The translations under genes were made by a program, and so were the position numbers. This document shows, one piece after another, positions 17,004 to 25,298 of a stretch of DNA of 64,000 bases. Under the pieces are notes generated by a model. It made no database searches and was not told the origin of the DNA. It worked only from the letters and a program-made list of their open reading frames with translations. How positions within the stretch are numbered: the stretch's first letter is position 1; each line of letters begins with the position of its first letter. Source of the stretch: Hominenteromicrobium mulieris (GTDB taxonomy: Bacteria > Bacillota > Clostridia > Oscillospirales > Acutalibacteraceae); contig JAJJOY010000001.1 in the NCBI GenBank assembly GCA_021029595.1, forward strand, positions 124,001-188,000. Reading direction: 5' to 3'.

Positions 17004-17327
17004 GGTTTACATTTCAAGACACAGCTTCCCTCGGAGATCGCCGCTGCCGCATTTCGGAGTTTTAAAGAGCGGTATTCTTGGAATACGAAGGTCAGAGCGG
17101 TCACCGTCCGTTCCATTGAACTCTCGCCCAAAGACAGCGTCGAACAGCTTACGCTGTTTGATAATGTCCAGCACCGCATGGCAATGGAGAAAGTACAGGA
17201 TGCTGTGGAGGAGATTCGTGGTCGCTTTGGCAAGAGTGCCATCTCTTACGCCTGCCTCATGGGCGATTTAAAAATGCCCACAGACGGAAGAGATAAAGTC
17301 AAAATGCCGGGGCTAATGTATCAATAA
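17004..17327 (+). pseudogene. C-terminal remnant of a Y-family DNA polymerase (DinB/UmuC type)
   Basis: From 17004 to the TAA at 17325-17327 one open frame of 107 codons has no start but reads FKTQLPSEIAAAAFRSF..., VRAVTVRSIELSPKD..., QLTLFDN... and ends in PGLMYQ. This is the little-finger end of translesion polymerases (EIAAAAF, VR..., QLSLFD-like motifs are family hallmarks). Palm and thumb domains are missing, and the preceding codon is a stop. It is a truncated relic behind the accessory cluster. Confidence 0.85.
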
Positions 17328-17432
17328 ACGATGTTTTTCAAATATTTTCTGCTTTATGTCCGTGCTACGAAACGCTGAAAGCGAAAGCGGCGAAGTTTGA
17401 CGCGGCGGAAGAAACAGGAAAGACCGATTTGC

Positions 17433-17482
17433 AAAAGGCGCAGGGCTGCCGGGATTTCCGAGCGGGCTCTGCGCCTTTTTTA
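17433..17482 (+). terminator. strong rightward terminator
   Basis: Stem AAAGGCGCAG/CTGCGCCTTT with further pairing of the inner GGGCTGCC region, followed by TTTTTTATTTT. It closes the relic region and isolates the next transcription unit. Confidence 0.85.
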
Positions 17483-17665
17483 TTTTCAGAAAAATAGCAC
17501 CCCGGGCCGAAGGATGGGTGACCGCGGGGCGCTTGACAGATTTACAATTGAATTATATAAAACCGCAAAGGAAATGTCAATAGAAAATTCGAAAAAATGT
17601 GGATATTTTTCATGTTTTTAACCTGCTTTTAACGCATTCTTTTCTTTTATCTTTGCAGAAGTCTA

Positions 17666-17694
17666 TTGCAAACCGACACGCAGCGTGGTACAAT
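17666..17694 (+). promoter_or_regulatory. sigma-A-type promoter
   Basis: TTGCAA (17666-17671), 17-bp spacer, TACAAT (17689-17694), ending 33 nt before the GTG of the small membrane protein. Confidence 0.75.
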
Positions 17695-17727
17695 CGGCTT
17701 AAAGAAGTACGTGGAGGAGATTTTGTC

Positions 17728-17895
17728 GTGAACATGAAAACAATCGGTTCCGCCGTTGTAATCATCTTGGCCGCCATAGTCGGGCTATTCCTCGGCGCTG
17801 CCATGAACGACGGGTTAAGCGGCTCCATACTGCTCGCGGTCATCGCAGGGTTCGTCTGTGTGATCTATACGATTGAAAACAGTGGCAAGAAGTAG
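17728..17895 (+). CDS. 55-aa two-helix membrane protein
   Basis: The GTG start is 10 nt after GGAGG. The protein has two hydrophobic segments (VVIILAAIVGLFLGAAM and ILLAVIAGFVCVIYTI) with an NDG loop and a basic C-terminus. It is the first gene after a good promoter and is followed by the LURP-like gene after 10 nt. Family unknown. Confidence 0.7.
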   Translation: MNMKTIGSAVVIILAAIVGLFLGAAMNDGLSGSILLAVIAGFVCVIYTIENSGKK

Positions 17896-17905
17896 GGGAT
17901 TTTTT

Positions 17906-18382
17906 ATGATTTTACGGTTTAAACAGCGCTTTTTTTCATGGTTCGACAGCTACGATATTTACGATGAGAACGGCAACACGGTGTATGTCGTCAAAGGGCA
18001 GCTCTCCTGGGGACACTGCCTGAAAATTTTTGACGCTTACGGTGAAGAGATCGGCACGGTAAAAGAACGCATCTTCACGTTCATGCCGAAATTCGAAATG
18101 TATTTTAAAAACCAATATGTCGGTTGCATCAGCCGCGAATTTGCACTTTTTAAGCCGAAATACAACGTGGAATGCAACGGCTGGCATGTGGAGGGCAACG
18201 TTTTGGAGTGGGATTATACCGTTGTTTCCGGAAGCGGTCACAATGTGGCAAGCATCTCCAAAGAGCTGTTCAACTGGACGGACACGTACCTTTTGAACAT
18301 ATACGACCCCGCAGACGCACTGTGCGTTTTGATGATCGTGCTTGCAATCGACGCCGAAAAGTGCAGCCGAAATAACGGCTAA
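17906..18382 (+). CDS. LURP-one-related (YxjI-like) protein
   Basis: A 158-aa soluble beta-barrel-type protein: FSWFDSYDIYDENGNTVYVV, KIFDAYGEEIGTVKERIF and a C-terminal helix LCVLMIVLAIDAE match the LURP/tubby-like family. Members are thought to bind lipids or sit at membranes, but their bacterial role is not established. ATG 17906 has AGGGGAT upstream. It is co-transcribed with the small membrane protein. Confidence 0.82.
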   Translation: MILRFKQRFFSWFDSYDIYDENGNTVYVVKGQLSWGHCLKIFDAYGEEIGTVKERIFTFMPKFEMYFKNQYVGCISREFALFKPKYNVECNGWHVEGNVLEWDYTVVSGSGHNVASISKELFNWTDTYLLNIYDPADALCVLMIVLAIDAEKCSRNNG

Positions 18383-18404
18383 ACGCTATTTTTTGTACAG
18401 AAAC

Positions 18405-18447
18405 GACCTCTGCTCAAGACTGTTTGGCCCGAGCAGAGGTCTTTTCT
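18405..18447. terminator. bidirectional terminator between convergent genes
   Basis: An 11-bp stem GACCTCTGCTC/GAGCAGAGGTC (18405-18415 with 18431-18441), followed by TTTTCTTTT on the right. It separates the rightward LURP-like gene from the leftward transporter genes. Confidence 0.85.
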
Positions 18448-18458
18448 TTTCCCAAAAT

Positions 18459-19031
18459 TTAAAATGCGTAGAACAAAATGCCGAGACCGGCGGAAAGCAC
18501 GATCATCAAAATGGGCGAGGGTGCTTTCTTTTTAAAGTGCTTATAGCCAAAGTGCAAAGTAATCAGCAGCAGCAAAATCACAACACCGCGCAGATCGACC
18601 TCGGGGGCGCTTCGTATGGTCGTAAAGCCGAATAGCGTGCTGAGGCCCATCGTCAGCGCCGTAGCCAAAATGAGCGCCACCACGCACGGACGCACGCCGG
18701 AAAGGAATGCCTGTACACCGGCGTATTTCAGCAGATTACTCAACACTGCCGCAATGAGCAAAATAATGACGAACGAGGGGAGCACCACGCCCAAAGTCGC
18801 GAGCAGACTGCCTAACACGCCGCCTTGCGAAGATCCGATGAACGTCGCCATGTTGACGGCAAGTGGGCCGGGGGTCGATTCGGACACCGCAATGAAGTTG
18901 ATGAACTCGCTTTCCGTGAGCCAGTGATTCGAGAGCACGGCTTCGCGGATGAGGGAGATCATGCCGTAACCGCCACCGAACGACACTGCGCCAATCTCAA
19001 GGAAGGTCAGGAATAATTTAAAATAGATCAT
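18459..19031 (-). CDS. chromate-transporter-family protein, half B
   Basis: A 190-aa membrane protein of the CHR family (half-size type). The signature FGGGYGMISLIREAV and the SESTPGPLAVNMATFIG motif are clear; five to six helices follow. It overlaps the upstream half by 4 nt. Paired half-size CHR proteins probably function as a heterodimer; in Clostridia the substrate is not proven to be chromate. Confidence 0.9.
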   Translation of the reverse strand: MIYFKLFLTFLEIGAVSFGGGYGMISLIREAVLSNHWLTESEFINFIAVSESTPGPLAVNMATFIGSSQGGVLGSLLATLGVVLPSFVIILLIAAVLSNLLKYAGVQAFLSGVRPCVVALILATALTMGLSTLFGFTTIRSAPEVDLRGVVILLLLITLHFGYKHFKKKAPSPILMIVLSAGLGILFYAF

Positions 19032-19603
19032 TTCACGTCACCGCCTTTTCCATGCAGGCGCTGTATGAAATAGGCCGCAAGACCAACCACACCGCTAAGC
19101 AAAATAAAGTAGATGGACGAAAACGAAACAGCGAAAACGGAAAACGCTATCATGCAAACCGCTACGCCTGTGACAAGCACGGTATTGAACGCCGTCTTTT
19201 CAAGACTTTTCAGCATGCGCACACCGGCGGAAAAGATGAGGTACACAACGCACACCTGAATTCCGCGGAATGCGCAAGAAACGAATTTCAAGCTCAAAAA
19301 CTGGTCAAAGAATAGGGAAATGAGGTAGATGATGACAAACGAAGGGATACACACCCCAAGCGTGGCCGTCGCCGCGCCGGGCACACCGGCAATGTGATAA
19401 CCGATATACGTTGCGCTGTTAATCGCTATCGGGCCCGGTGTAGACTCCGCAATCGCGATCATGTCGAGGAACTCTTTTTTATCGATCCACTTTTTCTTTG
19501 CGATAAATTCATTTTCCAGCAAGGCAACCATCGCATAGCCGCCGCCGAACGTGAAAGCGCCGATCTTCAAAAATGTGAGGAACAGCGTGCATAGTTTTTT
19601 CAT
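19028..19603 (-). CDS. chromate-transporter-family protein, half A
   Basis: A 191-aa partner of the gene at 18459, with matching motifs TFGGGYAMVALLENEF and AESTPGPIAINSATYIGY. Six hydrophobic segments. The ATG has a GGGGTTG ribosome site. The 4-nt overlap with the second half indicates coupled translation, as expected for a two-subunit transporter. True substrate unknown. Confidence 0.9.
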   Translation of the reverse strand: MKKLCTLFLTFLKIGAFTFGGGYAMVALLENEFIAKKKWIDKKEFLDMIAIAESTPGPIAINSATYIGYHIAGVPGAATATLGVCIPSFVIIYLISLFFDQFLSLKFVSCAFRGIQVCVVYLIFSAGVRMLKSLEKTAFNTVLVTGVAVCMIAFSVFAVSFSSIYFILLSGVVGLAAYFIQRLHGKGGDVK

Positions 19604-19670
19604 TTTTCAACCCCATTTTCTGCTGATTTAAACACGATAATCATACACCGTTTCACCGAAAAAAGCAATA

Positions 19671-19709
19671 AAAAGGAAGCAGGAGCACTTTCGATGTGTT
19701 CCTGCTTCC
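19671..19709 (-). terminator. terminator of the LxxG/MMPL operon
   Basis: A 14-bp stem GGAAGCAGGAGCAC/GTGTTCCTGCTTCC (19675-19688 with 19696-19709, one wobble). Read leftward it is followed by TTTTTATTG. Confidence 0.85.
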
Positions 19710-19725
19710 TTTGCTTTATTTTAAA

Positions 19726-22146
19726 TTACTTAGAGAAGAGGTTTGCCACACGGTTCCAGAAGCTGTCTTTGGTTTCAGTCTCGGTCGTGGTTTCTTCCGT
19801 GGTGCTCGTGCTGTTGCTGCTCGAGTCCGTTGCGGTGCGCATTACGTAGCTTACGGTCATATCCGTACCGTCTGCGCGGCCGGAGCCCTTGAAGCTGTCC
19901 GCACGATCCTTCATGATGTCAATCACGCGTGCCAGCATGGAATTCGGGTCGGTAATTTCGCTGAAGCCGTCGAGCTTATCGTTGATTGTACCGGAGAACT
20001 CTGTCATGCCGTCGCTAAGCTCAGACGTGCCGTCCTTGAGCTCTGCGCCGCCGGACTGGAACTGACCGATCGCATTCGATACGGTCTTGCTGGAGGAAGA
20101 GAGCGTCTCCATGCCGCCGAGCAGTTGGTTGGTGCCTGCATCGAGCGTGCCTACGCCGGTTGCGAATGCAGAGGTGCCGGTTGCAAGCTGAGAAGCACCG
20201 CTGCCAAGCTTTGCAGCACCGTCGGAAATCGCGTTGGCCGCACCGACAACCGTGTTGGTATCTGCCGGATTCTCTGCGTTATACAGCGCGCCGGTCAGCG
20301 TATCGACACTGTCCATCATTTCGCCTGCCTGCGAGGAGAGGTCTTTGAATTCACCCATCAAACTCTTGAGCTCATCGGTGTTGATGTCCGGGATTGCCGC
20401 CGCAACCTGCTGCACAGCGCTCTGCTTTGCCGCCGCAAGTTTCTCGGAAGTAGTTACTTTTTCCGTAACAGCCGGGGCAACCTTTTCCGTGACCTGCGGC
20501 GCGACAACCGATGCGATGGCGTCGGGGTCGATGCCGGAAGCGATCTTCGTAACCATGCCGGAGACCTGTGCGGTCACATTGCCGATGACTTCGGCGCTCG
20601 GGGTGGAGGTAGACGCCTGCTCTGCCTGTTCGAGCGTAGCTAAAATAGCCTCTTTCTGTTCATCTGTAAAGTGAAGGCCGCCATTGTCTAAAACCGCCTT
20701 CACCGCATCCACATAAGCTTGTGAAGTCTGATAACCTGCGGAGTAACCGCTCTGATAAAGCTGTGTCGTAAGGGCTGCGGCTGCATTTGTGACATCTTCA
20801 GAGGAAGAAGCCGCCTGCACGTTGCCCTTGATCTCTTCCGCCGTCTTCTGAGAAGCAACCGTTGCTGCATTGCTTGCAGCAGCTTCGGAAGCCGCTTTCG
20901 CTGCGCCGCTTGCTGCACCGTCAAAGACCTGTTCAGCACCTGCGCCGAGCTGTGCTTTGAGTGCTGTCATATCCGGGATTTCAACGGTCTCCAGCTTGCC
21001 GGAAAGCTCGGTCATTTTGTCTTCAAGCGCGGCCTTCTTTTCGGAAGCCTCTACAAGGCCCGGGACAAGCTGCTGATTCATGACGCCCGCAAGCTGTGCG
21101 GTACTGTTCTGCAGCTGAATAGCGCCGAGGGAAAGCTCGCCGGTCTTCGTTGCCAAGAGCTGTGCGTTTTCAAGCAGGTTCTCCGTGCCGTTTGCAAGGG
21201 TCTGTGTGCCGTTCAAAGCGCTGTCCACGCCGGCATCGAACTGGCTGTAACTCGAAGCAAACGTGTCAAGGCTTTCGACAAGTGTGCCCACAGCGTCATC
21301 CAGTGCGCCGGAACCATCCTTCAGCTGATCGATTGCATCGGTCAACTCATCCATCGTGTCGCCAAGCTCGTCGGAAACCTCATCGAGGTCGAGGTCGGAA
21401 AGGTTCGGAGCCGCGGCGAAGAGAAACGTCGGGACGGTGCAGTCCGTAACATCCGCTTCGAGGGTAAGGGTATCGAGCATCAGGTCGTCGAGCTTATCAA
21501 AGCTGTCGGGGAGCAGGTCGCTGACGGCTTCCTTCATGCCCGGCATCGCAAGGTAGCAGGCAACCTGCGTTTTGGAATCAGACTCCACAAGACCGTGCTC
21601 TGTCGTGATGTTCTTGAAGTTTTCGCTCGGCAGCACAGCCGCCGCAACGGTGAAGAACGGGGTATAGGCGGTGCGCTTTTTACCGTTTACGGTCACTTCT
21701 TCGCCGGTGTTGTTCGTCAGCTTAACGGTTGCGACAAGATGGCCGCTCTGACCCTTGAGTTCATCGGCCGTAACCGCCTTGCCGTCCAGCGTATACTCGA
21801 TGGAAACGCCGACCGGCGCCTGTGCGCTGTTCTTGCCCTGATAATAAATATCGGTTTCGTCCGTCGTCCACTTGAGCGTATTGCCGGACTGTTCCGGCAT
21901 CACGTCGCTCTTGAGGTTCTGGATATCGGAAAGGCCGCTTTCGTCGGTAACGGAATCAAAACCGTCATCGCTGTGCAGCCAATCGCTGGTGATCTGCTCC
22001 TGCACGGAACCGTCTGCGTTCAGGATGAGATAAGAGGTTTCTTTTTTCTCAACGGCAGCATCCGCCGCGAAGGCCGGGGCAGCGCAGCCGAGGAGGAGAA
22101 GTGCGGAAATCGTAGCCGCAACGGATTTTGTAAGATACTTACTCAT
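19726..22146 (-). CDS. secreted protein with xxxLxxG heptad repeats
   Basis: An 806-aa protein with signal peptide (MSKYLTKSVAATISALLLLG...FAADA). Residues about 300-340 and 630-740 contain runs of the X-X-X-L-X-X-G heptad (QLATGTSAFATGVGTLDAGT, ELKDGTSELSDGMTEF), known from YhgE/Pip-type proteins; the centre is a long Ala-rich coiled coil. Unlike YhgE it has no C-terminal membrane helices; it ends in a Thr/Glu-rich tail and DSFWNRVANLFSK. It lies 28 nt downstream of an MMPL transporter gene and probably serves as its extracellular partner. Confidence 0.8.
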   Translation of the reverse strand: MSKYLTKSVAATISALLLLGCAAPAFAADAAVEKKETSYLILNADGSVQEQITSDWLHSDDGFDSVTDESGLSDIQNLKSDVMPEQSGNTLKWTTDETDIYYQGKNSAQAPVGVSIEYTLDGKAVTADELKGQSGHLVATVKLTNNTGEEVTVNGKKRTAYTPFFTVAAAVLPSENFKNITTEHGLVESDSKTQVACYLAMPGMKEAVSDLLPDSFDKLDDLMLDTLTLEADVTDCTVPTFLFAAAPNLSDLDLDEVSDELGDTMDELTDAIDQLKDGSGALDDAVGTLVESLDTFASSYSQFDAGVDSALNGTQTLANGTENLLENAQLLATKTGELSLGAIQLQNSTAQLAGVMNQQLVPGLVEASEKKAALEDKMTELSGKLETVEIPDMTALKAQLGAGAEQVFDGAASGAAKAASEAAASNAATVASQKTAEEIKGNVQAASSSEDVTNAAAALTTQLYQSGYSAGYQTSQAYVDAVKAVLDNGGLHFTDEQKEAILATLEQAEQASTSTPSAEVIGNVTAQVSGMVTKIASGIDPDAIASVVAPQVTEKVAPAVTEKVTTSEKLAAAKQSAVQQVAAAIPDINTDELKSLMGEFKDLSSQAGEMMDSVDTLTGALYNAENPADTNTVVGAANAISDGAAKLGSGASQLATGTSAFATGVGTLDAGTNQLLGGMETLSSSSKTVSNAIGQFQSGGAELKDGTSELSDGMTEFSGTINDKLDGFSEITDPNSMLARVIDIMKDRADSFKGSGRADGTDMTVSYVMRTATDSSSNSTSTTEETTTETETKDSFWNRVANLFSK

Positions 22147-22174
22147 ATTGATCGAGATCCTTTCTCTGAATCGA

Positions 22175-24265
22175 TTATGCCTTTTTCTCGGTGATTTCGG
22201 GCTTTTTCAGCCAATGGAACGTGGTCTTTCTGAGGATTGGCTCCGTGATGACAAGCAGTGCCGGCAACACAAGCAGGATAACTGCCATACTGATGAGTGC
22301 GCCGCGACTGATGAGCTTGCACAGCACGCCGATGAGTTCCATACGGGAGACGAGGGACACGCTGAACGTTGCCGCGAAGAAGGTGAGACCGCTTGTTAAA
22401 ATACTCTGACTGCACTGTTCAACGGCAATTTGAGCCGCTTCCTTTGCAGTGTGGCCCGCGTTACGCTCTTCACGGAAACGCGTGGTCATGAGGATCGCAT
22501 AGTCGACCGTTGCACCGAGCTGAATGGTGCCGATAACGATGCTTGTGATAAACGGCAGCGTTGTGCCGGTGAAGTACGGAATACCGAGGTTGATCATGAT
22601 GGCGCTTTCAATCGCCGCAACGAGCAGCACCGGAACAGAAGCGGAGCGGAACACGATGGCGATGATCACGAACACGACGATGATACTTGTGATGTTGACG
22701 TTATTGAAGTCGACATCCGCAACCTCGATCAAATCTTTCGTCATCGCGCCTTCGCCGGTGATGACGCCGTTCGGGTCGTACTTTTTCACAATATCGATCA
22801 TTTCGGAGAGCTGGTTATTTTGCTCGTCACTGCCGCTCTTATAAGAGGAGTTTGCAAGGATCATCTTGTGGCCGCCGGCCTCGAAGATGTCGCGCACGTC
22901 GTCAGGAATAAACATTTCCGGGATCGCGCCGCCGACGAACTTTTCATAGCTCAAAACCTGGTGAATGCCGTCCACGTCGCTCAACTCATCGGAAAGATCG
23001 GAGAGATTTTTTTCGGAAAGGGTATCGTCCACAATGATGAAGTGGGACGTTGTCATATCGAAGTCTTCCTTCAAGCGGTTCGTACCCGCAATGCCGGGAA
23101 GGTCCTGCGGAAGCGCATCAAAGATCGTGTAGTAAACGGAAGTCTTTGACTGTGCAATGAAGAACGGAATAAAGATTATGATAAACGCAATCAAAATCGG
23201 CACACGGTGCTTCACAACGAAGTTCGAGGTACGCTTGAGCTTCGGGATGAACGTGCGGTGCGTGTGCTTTTCAATGGCACGACGGAACGTCATGATAAGG
23301 GACGGTAAAACCGTGATGGTGCAGATAACGCCGAGCAGAACACCCTTTGCCATGACGACGCCGATGTCTTCGCCGAGCGTAAGCTGCATGGTGCACATGG
23401 CAAGGAAGCCTGCAATCGTTGTAAGGGAGCTGCCGGTAATGGAGGAAAACGTCTTTTTAATAGCCGCCACCATGGCGTCCTCATCGGATGCCGCCGTCAG
23501 CTTTTCTTCTTCGTAACGGTGCAGCAGGAAGATGGAGAAGTCCATCGTAACACCAAGCTGCAGGACCGTTGCCAATGCTTCCGTAATGTAGCTGATTTGG
23601 CCGAGGAAAATGTTCGTGCCGAAGTTATAGACGATTGGGAACAGCATGCCGAGCATGAAGATAAGCGGCACAATCGTTTCTTTCAGGCTGAGGAACAGAA
23701 TCAGCAACGAAGCGCCCACAGCGCAAAGGATATACAAGGGCATTTCTTTATTGATGAGGCTCTTGGTATCTTCCAAAATAGCCGACATACCACCGATGAA
23801 GCAATCTTTATTCAAGATGTTCTTGATTTGCTTCTGCGCGTTCATCGTTCTGGCATCTGCGCTCGGGGCATCGAACTGAACGATGAGCATCGTTGCGCCG
23901 GAATCGTTATAGAAGAACTTCTGAATATCGCTCGGAAGCATTTCCTTCGGCGTCGTCACATCGATAAAATCGCTCGTCCACATGACCTTCTGTACGCCTT
24001 CGACCCCTTCAAGATCGCTTTTCAGTTTTAAGGTATCAGGCGTAGACATGTTTTCAACCGTAATCATGGAAACCGATGCCATATTGAAGTCATCCTCCAA
24101 ATACGTCTCGCCGATCATGGAATCCAGATTTTTCGGCAGGTAGGTCAAAATATCGTAGTTAATGTAGGTGCCGAGCGCACCGAACACCGAGGGGATCAAA
24201 AGCAGAACCGCTAAAACAAGAATCAGCTTTCTGCGCTTCACGATCCATCGTGCAAAGTGCTCCAT
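22175..24265 (-). CDS. MMPL/RND-family transporter
   Basis: A 696-aa membrane protein with the two-fold RND layout: helix 1 (about 13-32), a large outer loop, helices 2-6 including FLSLKETIVPLIFMLGM and the motif TMDFSIFLLHRYEEE, a second outer loop, and helices 8-12 with TVDYAILMTTRFREERNAGH. MMPL proteins export lipids or drugs using the proton gradient. It is the first gene of an operon facing a TetR gene; its promoter overlaps one of two palindromic operators, so TetR repression is likely. Confidence 0.9.
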   Translation of the reverse strand: MEHFARWIVKRRKLILVLAVLLLIPSVFGALGTYINYDILTYLPKNLDSMIGETYLEDDFNMASVSMITVENMSTPDTLKLKSDLEGVEGVQKVMWTSDFIDVTTPKEMLPSDIQKFFYNDSGATMLIVQFDAPSADARTMNAQKQIKNILNKDCFIGGMSAILEDTKSLINKEMPLYILCAVGASLLILFLSLKETIVPLIFMLGMLFPIVYNFGTNIFLGQISYITEALATVLQLGVTMDFSIFLLHRYEEEKLTAASDEDAMVAAIKKTFSSITGSSLTTIAGFLAMCTMQLTLGEDIGVVMAKGVLLGVICTITVLPSLIMTFRRAIEKHTHRTFIPKLKRTSNFVVKHRVPILIAFIIIFIPFFIAQSKTSVYYTIFDALPQDLPGIAGTNRLKEDFDMTTSHFIIVDDTLSEKNLSDLSDELSDVDGIHQVLSYEKFVGGAIPEMFIPDDVRDIFEAGGHKMILANSSYKSGSDEQNNQLSEMIDIVKKYDPNGVITGEGAMTKDLIEVADVDFNNVNITSIIVVFVIIAIVFRSASVPVLLVAAIESAIMINLGIPYFTGTTLPFITSIVIGTIQLGATVDYAILMTTRFREERNAGHTAKEAAQIAVEQCSQSILTSGLTFFAATFSVSLVSRMELIGVLCKLISRGALISMAVILLVLPALLVITEPILRKTTFHWLKKPEITEKKA

Positions 24266-24314
24266 TTAGCACCGCTCCTTTCATTCGGGAACCATCCCGT
24301 TTATTTCGTTATGT

Positions 24315-24343
24315 AGTTTAGTCCAAAAATGACCAATAGTCAA
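24315..24343 (-). promoter_or_regulatory. promoter of the MMPL operon, overlapped by operator
   Basis: Leftward TTGACT (24338-24343), 17-bp spacer, TAAACT (24315-24320). The -35 box lies inside the palindrome at 24330-24342. Confidence 0.8.
24330..24342. promoter_or_regulatory. TetR operator 1 (predicted)
   Basis: TGACCAATAGTCA is a near-palindrome sharing its core with the perfect palindrome at 24379-24391. It covers the -35 box of the MMPL promoter. Confidence 0.7.
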
Positions 24344-24378
24344 TATTAAAAGTGACGAACTGTGTAGGCAAAATAAAT

Positions 24379-24391
24379 TGACTATTAGTCA
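24379..24391. promoter_or_regulatory. TetR operator 2 (predicted)
   Basis: TGACTATTAGTCA is a perfect 6-bp inverted repeat around one base, 49 bp from operator 1 and between the two divergent genes. Confidence 0.7.
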
Positions 24392-24426
24392 TTTTATTCA
24401 AATCTGTACAAAATGTTGTTTTTGGC

Positions 24427-24456
24427 TTGCTTTTTACGGTGTATCCGCCTTATACT
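24427..24456 (+). promoter_or_regulatory. promoter of the tetR gene
   Basis: TTGCTT (24427-24432), 18-bp spacer, TATACT (24451-24456). It lies downstream of both operators, so autoregulation may be weak or involve blocking from upstream. Confidence 0.6.
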
Positions 24457-24511
24457 ATAAAACAAATGAAGTGATTACACAGTTAGATTTGAATGTTGGG
24501 AGGCCACAGCC

Positions 24512-25102
24512 ATGCGCGGCGGTGTTGAACAGAAAAAAGAACAGAAAAAGGAGGGGCTGCTCGAGGCGGCCTATCAGCTTTTCCTTGAAAAGGGCGTTAA
24601 CAAGACCTCGGTCGATGAGATCGTAAAGAAAGCGAACGTCGCAAAGGGTACGTTTTATCTGTATTTTCACGATAAAACCCAGCTTCTGCAGCAGCTCACA
24701 TACCGCATTTCTGCGCGTGTTTTGAGTGAGGCCTATGAATATGCGGAAGAGCATAAGACTGGCGTTTTTGTAGAAGACATCATCCTCATGGTCGATTACA
24801 TCGTGGAATACTTTAAAAGAAGCCGTCTGACACTGCGGCTTTTGGAGCGCAATTTCTCCTGGCCGATGATTGAAAAGCAGCTTGATCTAAGAGAAGACCC
24901 GTTGTGGGACAAGCTTGTCACTGCCATTGAGAGCAGCTCGCTCGCCGTGGGCTGCACAGAAGATGTCTTATATAAGCGCGTGTTTTTGGTGGTTGAGCTC
25001 ATTGGTTCCACTTGCTTTGCCACGATGATTGAAAATAAGCCGGATACAATAGACAATATGAAACCCGTGCTTTACGACATGGTGCGTAAGATGCTTGCGT
25101 AA
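24512..25102 (+). CDS. TetR/AcrR-family regulator
   Basis: A 196-aa regulator. Residues about 8-55 are a TetR helix-turn-helix (EKKEQKKEGLLEAAYQLFLE, GVNKTSVDEIVKKANVAKGT, FYLYFHDK); the rest is an all-helical ligand-binding and dimer domain. GGGAGG precedes the ATG. It is divergent from the MMPL/LxxG operon, with two palindromes between, so it most likely represses that exporter until a ligand (perhaps a lipid or drug) binds. Confidence 0.92.
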   Translation: MRGGVEQKKEQKKEGLLEAAYQLFLEKGVNKTSVDEIVKKANVAKGTFYLYFHDKTQLLQQLTYRISARVLSEAYEYAEEHKTGVFVEDIILMVDYIVEYFKRSRLTLRLLERNFSWPMIEKQLDLREDPLWDKLVTAIESSSLAVGCTEDVLYKRVFLVVELIGSTCFATMIENKPDTIDNMKPVLYDMVRKMLA

Positions 25103-25214
25103 TGTAAAGCGTATCGACTTTGCAAAGTTGAGTTGCTTTGTAAAGTCATATTAACTTACACATAAACCTCTCGGGGCTGATTTAAAGCTCGTCCCGGGAA
25201 TTTTCTATGTTCGA

Positions 25215-25243
25215 TTGAACTTTTTTGCAAGATATAGTAAAAT
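25215..25243 (+). promoter_or_regulatory. promoter of the pcrA gene
   Basis: TTGAAC (25215-25220), 17-bp spacer, TAAAAT (25238-25243). This places the mRNA start near 25250 and argues that the helicase starts at ATG 25299, not at an upstream codon. Confidence 0.75.
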
Positions 25244-25298
25244 AGAAACCGAAAAACGAGAAGACACAGAACCAACAGAACGGAGATCATTTGAACCT

